64,000 bases of DNA from Flavobacteriales bacterium (GTDB taxonomy: Bacteria; Bacteroidota; Bacteroidia; Flavobacteriales_F; PHOS-HE28), in contig JADJKO010000004.1 in assembly GCA_016705955.1 (NCBI GenBank), positions 124,001 through 188,000 of the forward strand, given 5' to 3'. The notes beneath the pieces are model-generated. The model was not told the origin of the DNA and ran no database searches. It saw only the letters and a program-made list of their open reading frames with translations. Below, one piece after another: positions 1 through 7,677 of this stretch (within the stretch, counting starts at the first letter, position 1; the number at the start of each line of letters is the position of its first letter). The position numbers and the translations under genes were made by a program.

Positions 1-39
1 CGGATCCGCGCCGCCTGAACTGATGGAACCCCGTAACGA

Positions 40-687
40 ATGAAGATCTTCGGAATGCCCCTCTTCCACAGCGACATGTGGGAGCTTCTGTTCAAGTTCG
101 GTGTGAACACGTTCATGGTCTTCGTGCTCATCCGCTTGATCTACTATCCCATCCACCGGAAGAAGGACTACCTCTTCACCTACTTCATCTTCAACATCCT
201 CATCTTCTTCCTGTGCGTGCTGCTGAACAGCGTGAAGTTGAGCATCGGCTTCGCCTTCGGCCTCTTCGCCATTTTCGGCGTACTGCGCTATCGCACGGAG
301 CAGATCAGCATCAAGGACATGACCTATCTGTTCGCGGTGATCAGCATCGCGGTGATCAACGCACTGGCCAGCAAGAAGGTGAGCATCGCCGAACTGCTCT
401 TCACTGACGGGATGATCCTGTCGCTCACATACGCTCTGGAGCACTTGTGGCTAACCCGTCACGAGGCCATGCGGCAACTCATCTATGAACGTATCGACCT
501 GATCAAACCGGAGAATCGCAAGCAGCTCTACGAGGATCTGCACAACCGTCTCGGAGTGACGGTTTCGCGCATCGAGATCGGCAAGATCGACCTGCTCCGC
601 GACACGGCCCAGTTGCGCGTGTTCTACTACGATGATGAACAAAGCCATGCGTCCTTCACGGAGATGCCACGGGACGATGGCGATTGA
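40..687 (+). CDS. DUF4956 family multi-pass membrane protein
   Basis: The 215-residue product has four hydrophobic segments near residues 20-38, 43-63, 68-84 and 93-111, followed by a soluble C-terminal half of about 75 residues. The third segment contains FGLFAIFGVLRYRT, which is typical of the DUF4956 family of inner-membrane proteins; their biochemical role is unknown. In other bacteria the family often sits beside a VTC-type polyphosphate polymerase. Here only six in-frame codons and a TGA (bases 1-18) of an upstream gene remain in the window, so that partner cannot be confirmed. The gene is convergent with ispF, with an 18-base gap and no obvious terminator. Confidence 0.75.
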   Translation: MKIFGMPLFHSDMWELLFKFGVNTFMVFVLIRLIYYPIHRKKDYLFTYFIFNILIFFLCVLLNSVKLSIGFAFGLFAIFGVLRYRTEQISIKDMTYLFAVISIAVINALASKKVSIAELLFTDGMILSLTYALEHLWLTRHEAMRQLIYERIDLIKPENRKQLYEDLHNRLGVTVSRIEIGKIDLLRDTAQLRVFYYDDEQSHASFTEMPRDDGD

Positions 688-705
688 TCGCTGCGCGTTC
701 GCGTC

Positions 706-1203
706 CTACGGGTTCCGGTACACGAGCGCGACCGCATAAGCGCACGCCCCTTCCTCCCGGCCGACGAAGCCCATGCGTTCATTGGTCGTGGCTTTGATGC
801 CCACAGCATCCTCACCGACGCCCAAAAGCGGTGCGATCACCTTGCGCATGGCGGGCACATGCGGCATGATCCTGGGCAGCTCCATCACGAGTGTGCAATC
901 CACGTTGCCGACGTGCCAGCCCTTCTCCTGCACCAGTAGAACTACAGCTTCAAGCAAGCGCTTGCTATCCGCCCCCTTCCACTTCGGATCCGTATCCGGG
1001 AAGTGCATACCGATATCGCCAAGGCCAAGCGCGCCAAGCAATGCATCGCAGATCGCGTGAAGCAGGACATCCGCATCGCTGTGCCCATCAAGACCGGTCG
1101 GATGTTCGATCCGAATACCGCCCAGCCACAACGCGCGGCCTTTCTTGAACTGATGGGTATCATAGCCGAACCCGACGCGAACGGACGGTCCCGGAGAGTT
1201 CAT
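706..1203 (-). CDS. ispF: 2-C-methyl-D-erythritol 2,4-cyclodiphosphate synthase
   Basis: IspF cyclises CDP-methylerythritol 2-phosphate to the 2,4-cyclodiphosphate with release of CMP, a step of the non-mevalonate isoprenoid pathway in the cytosol. The 165-residue protein has the usual family length. It carries the metal-binding GYDTHQF (Asp15, His17) and GHSDADVLLHAI (His49) motifs, DIGMHFPDTDP, and the C-terminal KATTNERMGFVGR. The ATG at 1203 is preferred over the GTG at 1206 because it overlaps the porV stop by one base (TGATG), which points to translational coupling. It is the last gene of the minus-strand run porU-porV-ispF. Confidence 0.96.
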   Translation of the reverse strand: MNSPGPSVRVGFGYDTHQFKKGRALWLGGIRIEHPTGLDGHSDADVLLHAICDALLGALGLGDIGMHFPDTDPKWKGADSKRLLEAVVLLVQEKGWHVGNVDCTLVMELPRIMPHVPAMRKVIAPLLGVGEDAVGIKATTNERMGFVGREEGACAYAVALVYRNP

Positions 1204-2207
1204 CACTCGGGCTTCTTCTTGCCCTTGCCGTCGAACTTGAAACCGAGCGTGAAGCGCAAGGTGTTCGCGAGCGGGCTTCGCTGCGTATTGGCGATGAGGT
1301 AGCTCATGTCCAACGAGAACTTGCTGTAACGTACGCCCGCGCCGAGGGTGAAATACTTCCGGTTGCCCTTGGTATAATGCTCCCAGAAATAGCCCGTGCG
1401 GAAGGCGAATTGCTCGGCGTACCAGTATTCGAAACCACCCGCGAGGTTGATCTCGCGCAGTTCCTCACGCCACTTGCTGCCCGCCAGAACACTGTACGTG
1501 CTGTCGGCATTCTGAACCACCACACCCGGTGCGTCGGTGAAACTTCCGAAGATCCCTTCCGCGACACCCACGTTCGGGTTGCGGCCACTGATCACCGCGC
1601 GCTCGTTGGTCACGGGGTCGATCCGGCCATCCGGGTAGTAGACCGGAGGCGTAGGCACCAACAGTTTGTTGGCGTCCATGTTGAAGGTGATGCTGTTGTA
1701 CTCGTCCAAGTCCAATTTGAAGGAAGGACCGATGCGCAAGTTCATCGGGATGAAGTCCTTGTTGGAGGACGAGGTGTAGGCCATTTTGGCCCCGATGTTC
1801 GAGATGTTCATACCAAAGGCGAAGGTGCCTTCGCGGTCGCCGCCCACTTGGATCCCGGGTTTACGGAAGTAGAAGGACACATCCGCCGCTACGGACTGAC
1901 CAGCCTTGCTATCCGCCCCCTGCACGCTGATCCCACCGGTGAGGTTGCTATTGATATACCGGATGGCCACACCACCGGAGAAATTGTCGCCGAACTGTTG
2001 GGCAAAGGCCACATCGAACGCGAACTCCGCTGGCTTGAAGTCGCGGATGGTGGTCCCATCGATATTCGTGAAGGTGATGCTACCGAGATTGAAGTAACGC
2101 AGGCTCGCTCCGATCGCACTACGCTTATTCGCCAAGCGCTTGTATCCGGAGAGGTATGCAAGGCTCATATCCGGAACAAGGTTCCGCAGCCAAGGACTGT
2201 AGCTCAT
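1203..2207 (-). CDS. porV: PorV, C-terminal part (after in-frame TAG)
   Basis: This open frame covers the beta-barrel part of PorV (LptO), the outer-membrane protein that shuttles type IX secretion substrates to the PorU sortase on the cell surface. It begins at the PorV-typical MSYSPWLRNLVPDMSLAYLS and runs to a terminal barrel strand ending FTLGFKFDGKG. It is in the same reading frame as the upstream fragment at 2214-2495, and only one TAG (2216-2214) separates them. Read through, the gene would be about 430 codons, normal for PorV. Independent initiation at the ATG at 2207 would give a protein without signal peptide or N-terminal strands, which is unlikely to reach the outer membrane. Confidence 0.88.
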   Translation of the reverse strand: MSYSPWLRNLVPDMSLAYLSGYKRLANKRSAIGASLRYFNLGSITFTNIDGTTIRDFKPAEFAFDVAFAQQFGDNFSGGVAIRYINSNLTGGISVQGADSKAGQSVAADVSFYFRKPGIQVGGDREGTFAFGMNISNIGAKMAYTSSSNKDFIPMNLRIGPSFKLDLDEYNSITFNMDANKLLVPTPPVYYPDGRIDPVTNERAVISGRNPNVGVAEGIFGSFTDAPGVVVQNADSTYSVLAGSKWREELREINLAGGFEYWYAEQFAFRTGYFWEHYTKGNRKYFTLGAGVRYSKFSLDMSYLIANTQRSPLANTLRFTLGFKFDGKGKKKPE

Positions 2208-2213
2208 ACTGAA

Positions 2214-2495
2214 CTAGCCATCGTTCTCCGCGAACGCCAACTTCGAAGGGTTCCAGTGGATGGAATTGGCATCCGGGGAGAGGGCGACCCCAGCATCGCC
2301 CATTCCGCCAGCGCGGCTATCCACCGAGATCAGCAGAAAGGGTACGGCGGTGGTGATGGTATTCAGCACACCCTGCCTGCAATCCTGGCCCGTGAGCTGG
2401 TTGATGCAGTTCGTGGATACTTGTGCCTGGGAACCACTTACCACGGCAGCAATTGCCAGAGTAAGTAGGCCGGGGCGGAGGCTGTGGAGGATCAT
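2214..2495 (-). CDS. porV: PorV, N-terminal part ending at premature TAG
   Basis: The 93-residue fragment has a Sec signal peptide (residues 1-25, ending GSQAQ) and the start of the PorV barrel, with DSRAGGMGDAGVALSPDANS followed by HWNPSKLAFAEND. It stops at a TAG that is in frame with the rest of porV. Other genes here, such as murF, the OmpP1-like gene and the YajQ gene, end in TAG, so the codon is a genuine stop in this genome. TGG to TAG is one possible single-base origin. A match to the phylum's -7 element (TATATTTG, 2531-2524) lies upstream, so porV may have its own promoter as well as porU read-through. Confidence 0.88.
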   Translation of the reverse strand: MILHSLRPGLLTLAIAAVVSGSQAQVSTNCINQLTGQDCRQGVLNTITTAVPFLLISVDSRAGGMGDAGVALSPDANSIHWNPSKLAFAENDG

Positions 2496-2523
2496 GGATC
2501 GGCGTAGCTCGGAAAAAGGTTGG

Positions 2524-2531
2524 CAAATATA
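2524..2531 (-). promoter_or_regulatory. putative -7 promoter element of porV
   Basis: The minus strand reads TATATTTG, an exact match to the Bacteroidota -7 consensus TAnnTTTG, ending 28 bases before the porV ATG. No TTG was seen at the usual -33 distance. The site follows the porU terminator hairpin directly, so porV and ispF could be expressed separately from porU. Confidence 0.5.
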
Positions 2532-2532
2532 C

Positions 2533-2548
2533 GCCCCTTGATCGGGGC
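2533..2548 (-). terminator. hairpin downstream of porU
   Basis: GCCCC and GGGGC pair around a six-base loop just after the porU stop. The following minus-strand bases are only moderately T-rich, so this would be a weak or partial terminator between porU and porV. Confidence 0.4.
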
Positions 2549-2556
2549 TTATTGTG

Positions 2557-4998
2557 TTAGCGCAGGATCACGAGTTTCTCGAACTTCTCGGCATTCTCCC
2601 CGTCGGAAGTGGAGATCTTGAGGCGGTAGACATACACCCCCCGACCCAATTTATCACCGAAATCATCCCGGCCATCCCAAGCCATGGGAGCGCCTCGGAA
2701 GCCATCGCAAGTAACCCGCTGGCCGATGGTCTTCACCAACCGTCCGCTCACCGTGAACACCTGGACCTGCACGTCCAGTGTATTGCACGGTCTGTTGTGC
2801 TCGAAGAAGAACTGTGTATAGGTCGTGAACGGGTTCGGGTAGTTGAGCACATGTGCCAAGGCTAGTTCAGCACTCGGGGCAACAACGAATTCAGTGGTGG
2901 ATTCGGAGGAATTATTGAACGCATCCCATGCTTTCATTCGCAGCGTATGTGTGCCTTCCGCCAGGTCGGCGAAGCGGTATCGGACCTGCCCGCTACGATA
3001 GGTGTCCAGGTCGGCTTCATACAGATCGTTCAACACCACGGCCTGTTCGGTATTCTCATCCAAGGTGGCCAGCAGATCGTGTCCGATACTGGAACCCACT
3101 GTATTGATCCCGTTCTCATCGAATAATTTGGCGAAGAGCATCGGATCCTCGTTCGTGATCCCACCGCGAACGAAAAGTTCATCGTTCAGGTACAGGTCGA
3201 TCCGCGGACCTTGCTCATCCACCGCCACATCATCATTCGCCCCGCCCACCAACCGATCGTTGTCATAACCGCAGGCATTGGTGGTCATGGATTCGGCATA
3301 GCACGCGATCCTTCCCGGCCCCACCTGGTAGTTGATATCCCTGGGTACGATGAAGGTGAAATTGAACTGGCCGTTCGTCACGGAAGCTCGCCCGCGATAG
3401 ATCACGCTCTTGCGCAGCCAGAACGGGAACGGGCTTCCACCATCATTGGCCAAGGTGAACTGCTGTTGGGCCTTGTCATAGACGATCGGGATCACCACGC
3501 CGTTGAACCCCTGCATGGGTTGACCGGAGCCATCATCCACGTATCCACTGATGCGCACAACGGAAAGGGCTTTCAGGGTGTCCACCGCCATCCCCATGGT
3601 ATCCGTTACGGAAGTGATCCGGAGGGTCTGGCGCGGAATGGCCAGTCGCATGCTGGGGTCACCGAGCAAGGTGAAGTTCCGGTGATTGCGCAGGGTCGGT
3701 TGGGCCGTGCTGATCGCCACTTTCGTTCGACGATAGATATCACCCAACCGGTTGTCCCGTCCCACTTCATCAGTCGCGGAAAAGGCGTAGTCGTAGAAAT
3801 CCTGGGCCAGTGCGAAATTCTGGCTGGAGTACGCCAAGCGTGTGGTGGACATCAATGCAATGCCACCACCGTTCGGATTGAGAAGGACCAACTCACCAGC
3901 AGAGGTGCGACCCGGATCATCCCAGCGCGAGAATTCGCAGGTGGCGGTCATGAATAGAGGAAGACGGTCCTTGTTCGTCCATCCGAGAATGGTGGTGTTG
4001 TCCAAGAGCCGCTCGTGGGCCCAGCCAACTTCCCCACCATGGCCAACATAGTTCACCAGCAATAATCCCTTTTGGACCTTCTCCTTGAGGTCCAGAATGG
4101 CCTGAGGATATCGCTCACCTCCGGGAGTCGTGATCTGCTGGTAGGCATCCATGTACAACTTCTCAACATTGAGGAACGGGTGCTCCAGTTCAACACGGCG
4201 TGCCAGGAAATCGCTTTGGTCCATGTGGATGATCCCTTCGAATCCGTCACCCTCCTGATCATCGCTCACGAAGAGCACGTGCGTGCGCCAATCCGCGATA
4301 CCACCATCACCGGTGGCGGAGCAACTGGTACCGCTCGCATCGAGCAACTGCAATCGGTCATAGGCGAGGATCTTGTCCACGACCTCGCGCGCTTGCTCTG
4401 CCGTGTGGGCCACAATGCGTCCTATCCCGATATCCACCAGGTCGGCGGTTGAATCGCCCTCCTGTTCGTCGAGCAGGCCGAAGTAGTCATCCGAGGTGTA
4501 GGACCGCGATGGGTCCATTGAATCCTCCGTTTGGTAACTGGGGATCCAGCCTTGGTTATTGAAGCTCTGTGAGATGTTGTTGTAGGAACCATCCCCGAAT
4601 AGAAGCAAGTACCTCGGCATGAGGTCCGGGTCGTTCCCTGCACGGTCGTATAGCATGCGCATGTACCGTTTGATGGCGGTGGCATCGCGGGACCCGCTGG
4701 AGAATTCATTGTACACCTGCTGGGGGCTGACCATGCGGACGGTCAGCCCTTCACTCGCGCGTCGGTCGGCCAAGCGCTGGGCATAGGGCCAGAACTCCGG
4801 TGGGCACACGATCACCAGGTCGGTAGGCAGGCTTGTGGCGTGCAGGTCCTGGGAAGCCACCCGACCGACCCGTACTGGCGTGAGGTAGTTCGCATCACGG
4901 AAAGCGATGAATTGGCGAAGAGTATCGGTTGCAAGACGGAACAGCTTCTGGCTACCGGATACCTGATAGTCGATGCGCTGGACATTCGTCGGGTCGGG
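2557..4998 (-). CDS. porU: PorU sortase, C-terminal part (after frameshift)
   Basis: This frame encodes the C25 (gingipain-like) peptidase domain and C-terminal Ig-like domains of PorU, the surface sortase that removes the C-terminal signal of T9SS cargo and attaches the cargo to A-LPS. The catalytic His lies in NYVGHGGEVGWAHE (codon near 4040) and the catalytic Cys in MTATCEFSRWDDP (codon near 3938). The last 100 residues resemble a T9SS/FlgD-like sorting domain (NYPNPFTTYTQFFFEHN). The frame is open upstream of its first ATG (4860) and encodes TNVQRIDYQVSGSQKLFRL, which directly continues the N-terminal fragment after a one-base shift. No natural start lies at the junction. Confidence 0.87.
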   Translation of the reverse strand, partial: PDPTNVQRIDYQVSGSQKLFRLATDTLRQFIAFRDANYLTPVRVGRVASQDLHATSLPTDLVIVCPPEFWPYAQRLADRRASEGLTVRMVSPQQVYNEFSSGSRDATAIKRYMRMLYDRAGNDPDLMPRYLLLFGDGSYNNISQSFNNQGWIPSYQTEDSMDPSRSYTSDDYFGLLDEQEGDSTADLVDIGIGRIVAHTAEQAREVVDKILAYDRLQLLDASGTSCSATGDGGIADWRTHVLFVSDDQEGDGFEGIIHMDQSDFLARRVELEHPFLNVEKLYMDAYQQITTPGGERYPQAILDLKEKVQKGLLLVNYVGHGGEVGWAHERLLDNTTILGWTNKDRLPLFMTATCEFSRWDDPGRTSAGELVLLNPNGGGIALMSTTRLAYSSQNFALAQDFYDYAFSATDEVGRDNRLGDIYRRTKVAISTAQPTLRNHRNFTLLGDPSMRLAIPRQTLRITSVTDTMGMAVDTLKALSVVRISGYVDDGSGQPMQGFNGVVIPIVYDKAQQQFTLANDGGSPFPFWLRKSVIYRGRASVTNGQFNFTFIVPRDINYQVGPGRIACYAESMTTNACGYDNDRLVGGANDDVAVDEQGPRIDLYLNDELFVRGGITNEDPMLFAKLFDENGINTVGSSIGHDLLATLDENTEQAVVLNDLYEADLDTYRSGQVRYRFADLAEGTHTLRMKAWDAFNNSSESTTEFVVAPSAELALAHVLNYPNPFTTYTQFFFEHNRPCNTLDVQVQVFTVSGRLVKTIGQRVTCDGFRGAPMAWDGRDDFGDKLGRGVYVYRLKISTSDGENAEKFEKLVILR

Positions 4999-6493
4999 TG
5001 ATCTCCCAAATACGCTGGGCCGAGGACGCCTGGTCCAATATGAATTCAGAGATCTCGCCGGGCCCTATGGAACCCAGGTCGCGGAACATCATCTGGTCCC
5101 CGACCATGCGCAACTCCCGCGTACAGTTGAGCCGCAGGTAATTCATCCAACCCACCGAGGTGAGCGGGTCGAACTTGTTGAAGGTGACCGTGACGGGCAC
5201 GTTGCTCCCACCTGCCATCCAGCTCATATTCTGGTGGAACATGCGCCCCAGTGGTCCGGTGAAGCTGTTGGAAACACCTTGGACCTGGAACGTGGTGGAG
5301 AAATTCGATCCTGAATTCACTGCAAAGCTGCTGTAGTTCACCACCACGCCTGAGTTCAGGGTGCGAGCAGCGCCATCGAATTCCAAAACCAACGGTACGG
5401 TGGACACCAGGTTCGGTGTATCGAAGTTGTAGGTATAGGTGGTGGTGATGTCGAACACTTCACCGAACCAGGTCCGGCCTGACTTGATCAGATTCACCAG
5501 ATCACGATCGATGACCTGCCGATCCCGGAAGGTCGTAACGGTGCGCGTGGGGCTGTCCTGCGAAAGCGCCGCCGGCATGATCCTCACAGGGTCCTCGACA
5601 TCCAAGCCGATGAAATAAGAGGCTGAGTCCGAATAGACATTCTTCGTGTGCTTGAACAAGGTGTCGTTCAGGTCCCATCGTTGTGCACCTGTCGCATAGA
5701 ACAGGATGTAGTCACCAGCCGAGAAGTTTCCATCCCCTCCATCCACTACTTCAATAGCATTCACCTTCAGATCCGTGGCGCGCGGCACGGCATTCTGGAA
5801 GGGGAGCATACCGAAGTGGTTCCCGTAGAGGTTGATCCGGTCCGAAGAAAGGCCGGTCATATTCACCCCGAGGTCCCTGACGAATTCATAGGTCATTTTG
5901 TAGACTCCATCCTTCGGAACGGTGAACCGGTACCACTCCCCACTGGACAATTTGGAATGATCCGGATAGGACTTTGGACGTACATGACCAACGGCTCCTG
6001 TCGACTCGACCAACTCAAATCGGAACGCGACCAGTTTCTCGATCACCCCGGTCGAAGGATCCCGCCGAAAAGGCTCGATCGTGACGATCGCGTGGGGCTG
6101 TTTCCTATGATATGCCAGTTGCTGCATGACCAACGGCTCCGATCCGGCTTCTGCCGTAGCAGGCCATGCCTCACGTTCCGCAGCGGTCAACGGCACGAAT
6201 CGCGCATTCTGAAGATGGACCGTGATCCCCGTGACCCGGCTGTTCAATGGAAGGACCTCATGGAAGATGGGTAGTCCTCCGTGCTCCATGTCAATGGCTG
6301 CCTCGGTAAAAGGTCTCGCTTCGACCGATCCGCTAGTCGCCTTGGTGCGCTGTTCATCCATGACCCTTTCATTCGGAGAGTCTTGTACGACAGACGGCCA
6401 ATCCAGCGTTCGATCAAGCGACTGCTGGGCTAGGGACACCACCGGGCCAAGCGCTGCAAAGAGGAGGAAGAGCCGACTTTTCAGGAGATTCAT
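4952..6493 (-). CDS. porU: PorU sortase, N-terminal part (frameshifted)
   Basis: The frame encodes the signal peptide (MNLLKSRLFLLFAALGPVVS), the N-terminal propeptide-like domain and the beta-rich region that precedes the peptidase domain of PorU. It reads in frame to IWEITRP and then runs into about a dozen unrelated residues before a TAG. Removing one C from the minus-strand CCC at 4998-4996 restores ITDPTNVQRIDY and joins it to the C-terminal frame; the complete protein would be about 1,310 residues. The start at 6493 is chosen because the signal peptide begins there. An in-frame ATG at 6517 would add eight polar residues and leave almost no leader after the putative promoter at 6535-6528. 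Confidence 0.87.
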   Translation of the reverse strand: MNLLKSRLFLLFAALGPVVSLAQQSLDRTLDWPSVVQDSPNERVMDEQRTKATSGSVEARPFTEAAIDMEHGGLPIFHEVLPLNSRVTGITVHLQNARFVPLTAAEREAWPATAEAGSEPLVMQQLAYHRKQPHAIVTIEPFRRDPSTGVIEKLVAFRFELVESTGAVGHVRPKSYPDHSKLSSGEWYRFTVPKDGVYKMTYEFVRDLGVNMTGLSSDRINLYGNHFGMLPFQNAVPRATDLKVNAIEVVDGGDGNFSAGDYILFYATGAQRWDLNDTLFKHTKNVYSDSASYFIGLDVEDPVRIMPAALSQDSPTRTVTTFRDRQVIDRDLVNLIKSGRTWFGEVFDITTTYTYNFDTPNLVSTVPLVLEFDGAARTLNSGVVVNYSSFAVNSGSNFSTTFQVQGVSNSFTGPLGRMFHQNMSWMAGGSNVPVTVTFNKFDPLTSVGWMNYLRLNCTRELRMVGDQMMFRDLGSIGPGEISEFILDQASSAQRIWEITRPDECPAHRLSGIR

Positions 6494-6527
6494 AACAGAG
6501 GATGAACAGGTTTTCAACAGAGCGGAT

Positions 6528-6535
6528 CGAAAGTA
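6528..6535 (-). promoter_or_regulatory. putative -7 promoter element of porU
   Basis: The minus strand reads TACTTTCG, one mismatch from TAnnTTTG, about 35 bases before the chosen porU start. The same octamer occurs before proS (13197-13190), which supports it as a variant used in this genome. Confidence 0.35.
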
Positions 6536-6669
6536 CTACCTTCGACCCTTGCGTTTCGGTACTCGCGATGAACGGCATCAATTGGAGATTATTGCAGCCG
6601 CTATGGAACCGATATGCAACGGATCCGTATAATTGGCGCTTGCAGTTGAGCCTTGATCGCAACGAGAGC

Positions 6670-7647
6670 ATGATGAAATGGACCGTTCGGCGTGCGGGCC
6701 TTGTGTTCGCATGGGTGATGTTGGGTAGCGCAAGCGCGCTTGCCCAGGATCCTCAATTCACCCAATTCTATGCGAACCCATTGTACCTGAACCCGGCTTT
6801 CGCCGGTACGGCACGGTGCCCTCGGGTCGTCCTGAATTACAGGAACCAGTGGCCAGCGCTTACTGGCACCTTCGTGACAACGAGTGCGAGCTATGACCAG
6901 CACGTCGATGGCGTCATGGGAGGGTTGGGGCTGTTGGTCACCAATGACCAAGCCGGTAAGGGGACGCTCAGTACGAGCACGGTAAGCGGTATCTATTCGT
7001 ACCAGCAAGCCATTTCTCGCAAGTTCTCCATGAAGGTCGGCTTCCAGGCCACCTACTTCCAGAAGTCCCTCGATTGGAGCAAACTGACCTTCGGTGACCA
7101 GATCGATCCGCGGCGCGGATTCATCTATAACACGAATGATGTTCCCCGTGGTGGAAAGGTCGGCAATGCGGATTTCAGCGCTGGTGTCCTTGGTTACTCG
7201 GACATCTTCTTCGTGGGCTTTGCGGTGCATCACCTCACACAACCGAATGAATCTTTGATCGTTGGGGATAGCAAACTCCCGATGAAGGTCACGGGTCATG
7301 CGGGTGCTTCGATCCCCTTGGGCATGAATGGCCGATATGGTGAAGCGAGGACCAGGATCTCGCCCAACGTACTATATCAGTCACAAGCTGCGTTCAAGCA
7401 ATTGAATCTCGGACTTTACGTGGACCACGGTCCGATCACCGCAGGAGTATGGTATCGCACGCGGGACTCTTTCATTGCACTGATCGGATTCCACACGGAC
7501 AAGTTCAAGTTCGGCTATAGCTACGATCTGACCACAAGCAAACTCACCACCCAGACCGCTGGGTCACATGAGATCAGTGTACAGCTCCAATTCAACTGCA
7601 AACCAAAGAGGAGGAGGTTCCGGGTCGTAGCATGCCCCACCTTCTGA
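6670..7647 (+). CDS. PorP/SprF family type IX secretion membrane protein
   Basis: The 325-residue protein has a signal peptide ending SASALAQ and then the family signature DPQFTQFYANPLYLNPAFAG, followed by a predicted beta-barrel. PorP/SprF proteins are outer-membrane components or cargo partners of the type IX secretion system; some anchor surface adhesins by binding PorE/PG partners. Which subfamily this is cannot be told from sequence alone. The start at 6670 (or 6673) is chosen because the preceding 56 in-frame residues are not signal-like. The gene is divergent from porU and lies 30 bases before gldJ, so the two probably form an operon. Confidence 0.9.
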   Translation: MMKWTVRRAGLVFAWVMLGSASALAQDPQFTQFYANPLYLNPAFAGTARCPRVVLNYRNQWPALTGTFVTTSASYDQHVDGVMGGLGLLVTNDQAGKGTLSTSTVSGIYSYQQAISRKFSMKVGFQATYFQKSLDWSKLTFGDQIDPRRGFIYNTNDVPRGGKVGNADFSAGVLGYSDIFFVGFAVHHLTQPNESLIVGDSKLPMKVTGHAGASIPLGMNGRYGEARTRISPNVLYQSQAAFKQLNLGLYVDHGPITAGVWYRTRDSFIALIGFHTDKFKFGYSYDLTTSKLTTQTAGSHEISVQLQFNCKPKRRRFRVVACPTF

Positions 7648-7677
7648 ATCTATTTCACCAACGAACTGCACCACACC

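Noticed and set aside
1..18. End of an upstream gene (six codons and TGA), possibly a VTC-type polyphosphate polymerase
   Set aside because: Too short to identify; the guess rests only on the usual neighbour of DUF4956 genes.
2214..2216. Recoding of TAG to an amino acid
   Set aside because: Many intact genes in the window end in TAG at the expected family length, and no suppressor-like tRNA was seen, so general reassignment is not supported.
1377..2468. Open frame of 363 codons on the plus strand opposite porV
   Set aside because: It lies entirely antisense to a recognisable gene, shows no domain, and similar long antisense frames occur opposite gatB (21279-22514), the ABC transporter (52874-54130) and the DUF4173 gene (46364-47590). 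They follow from GC-rich codon use.
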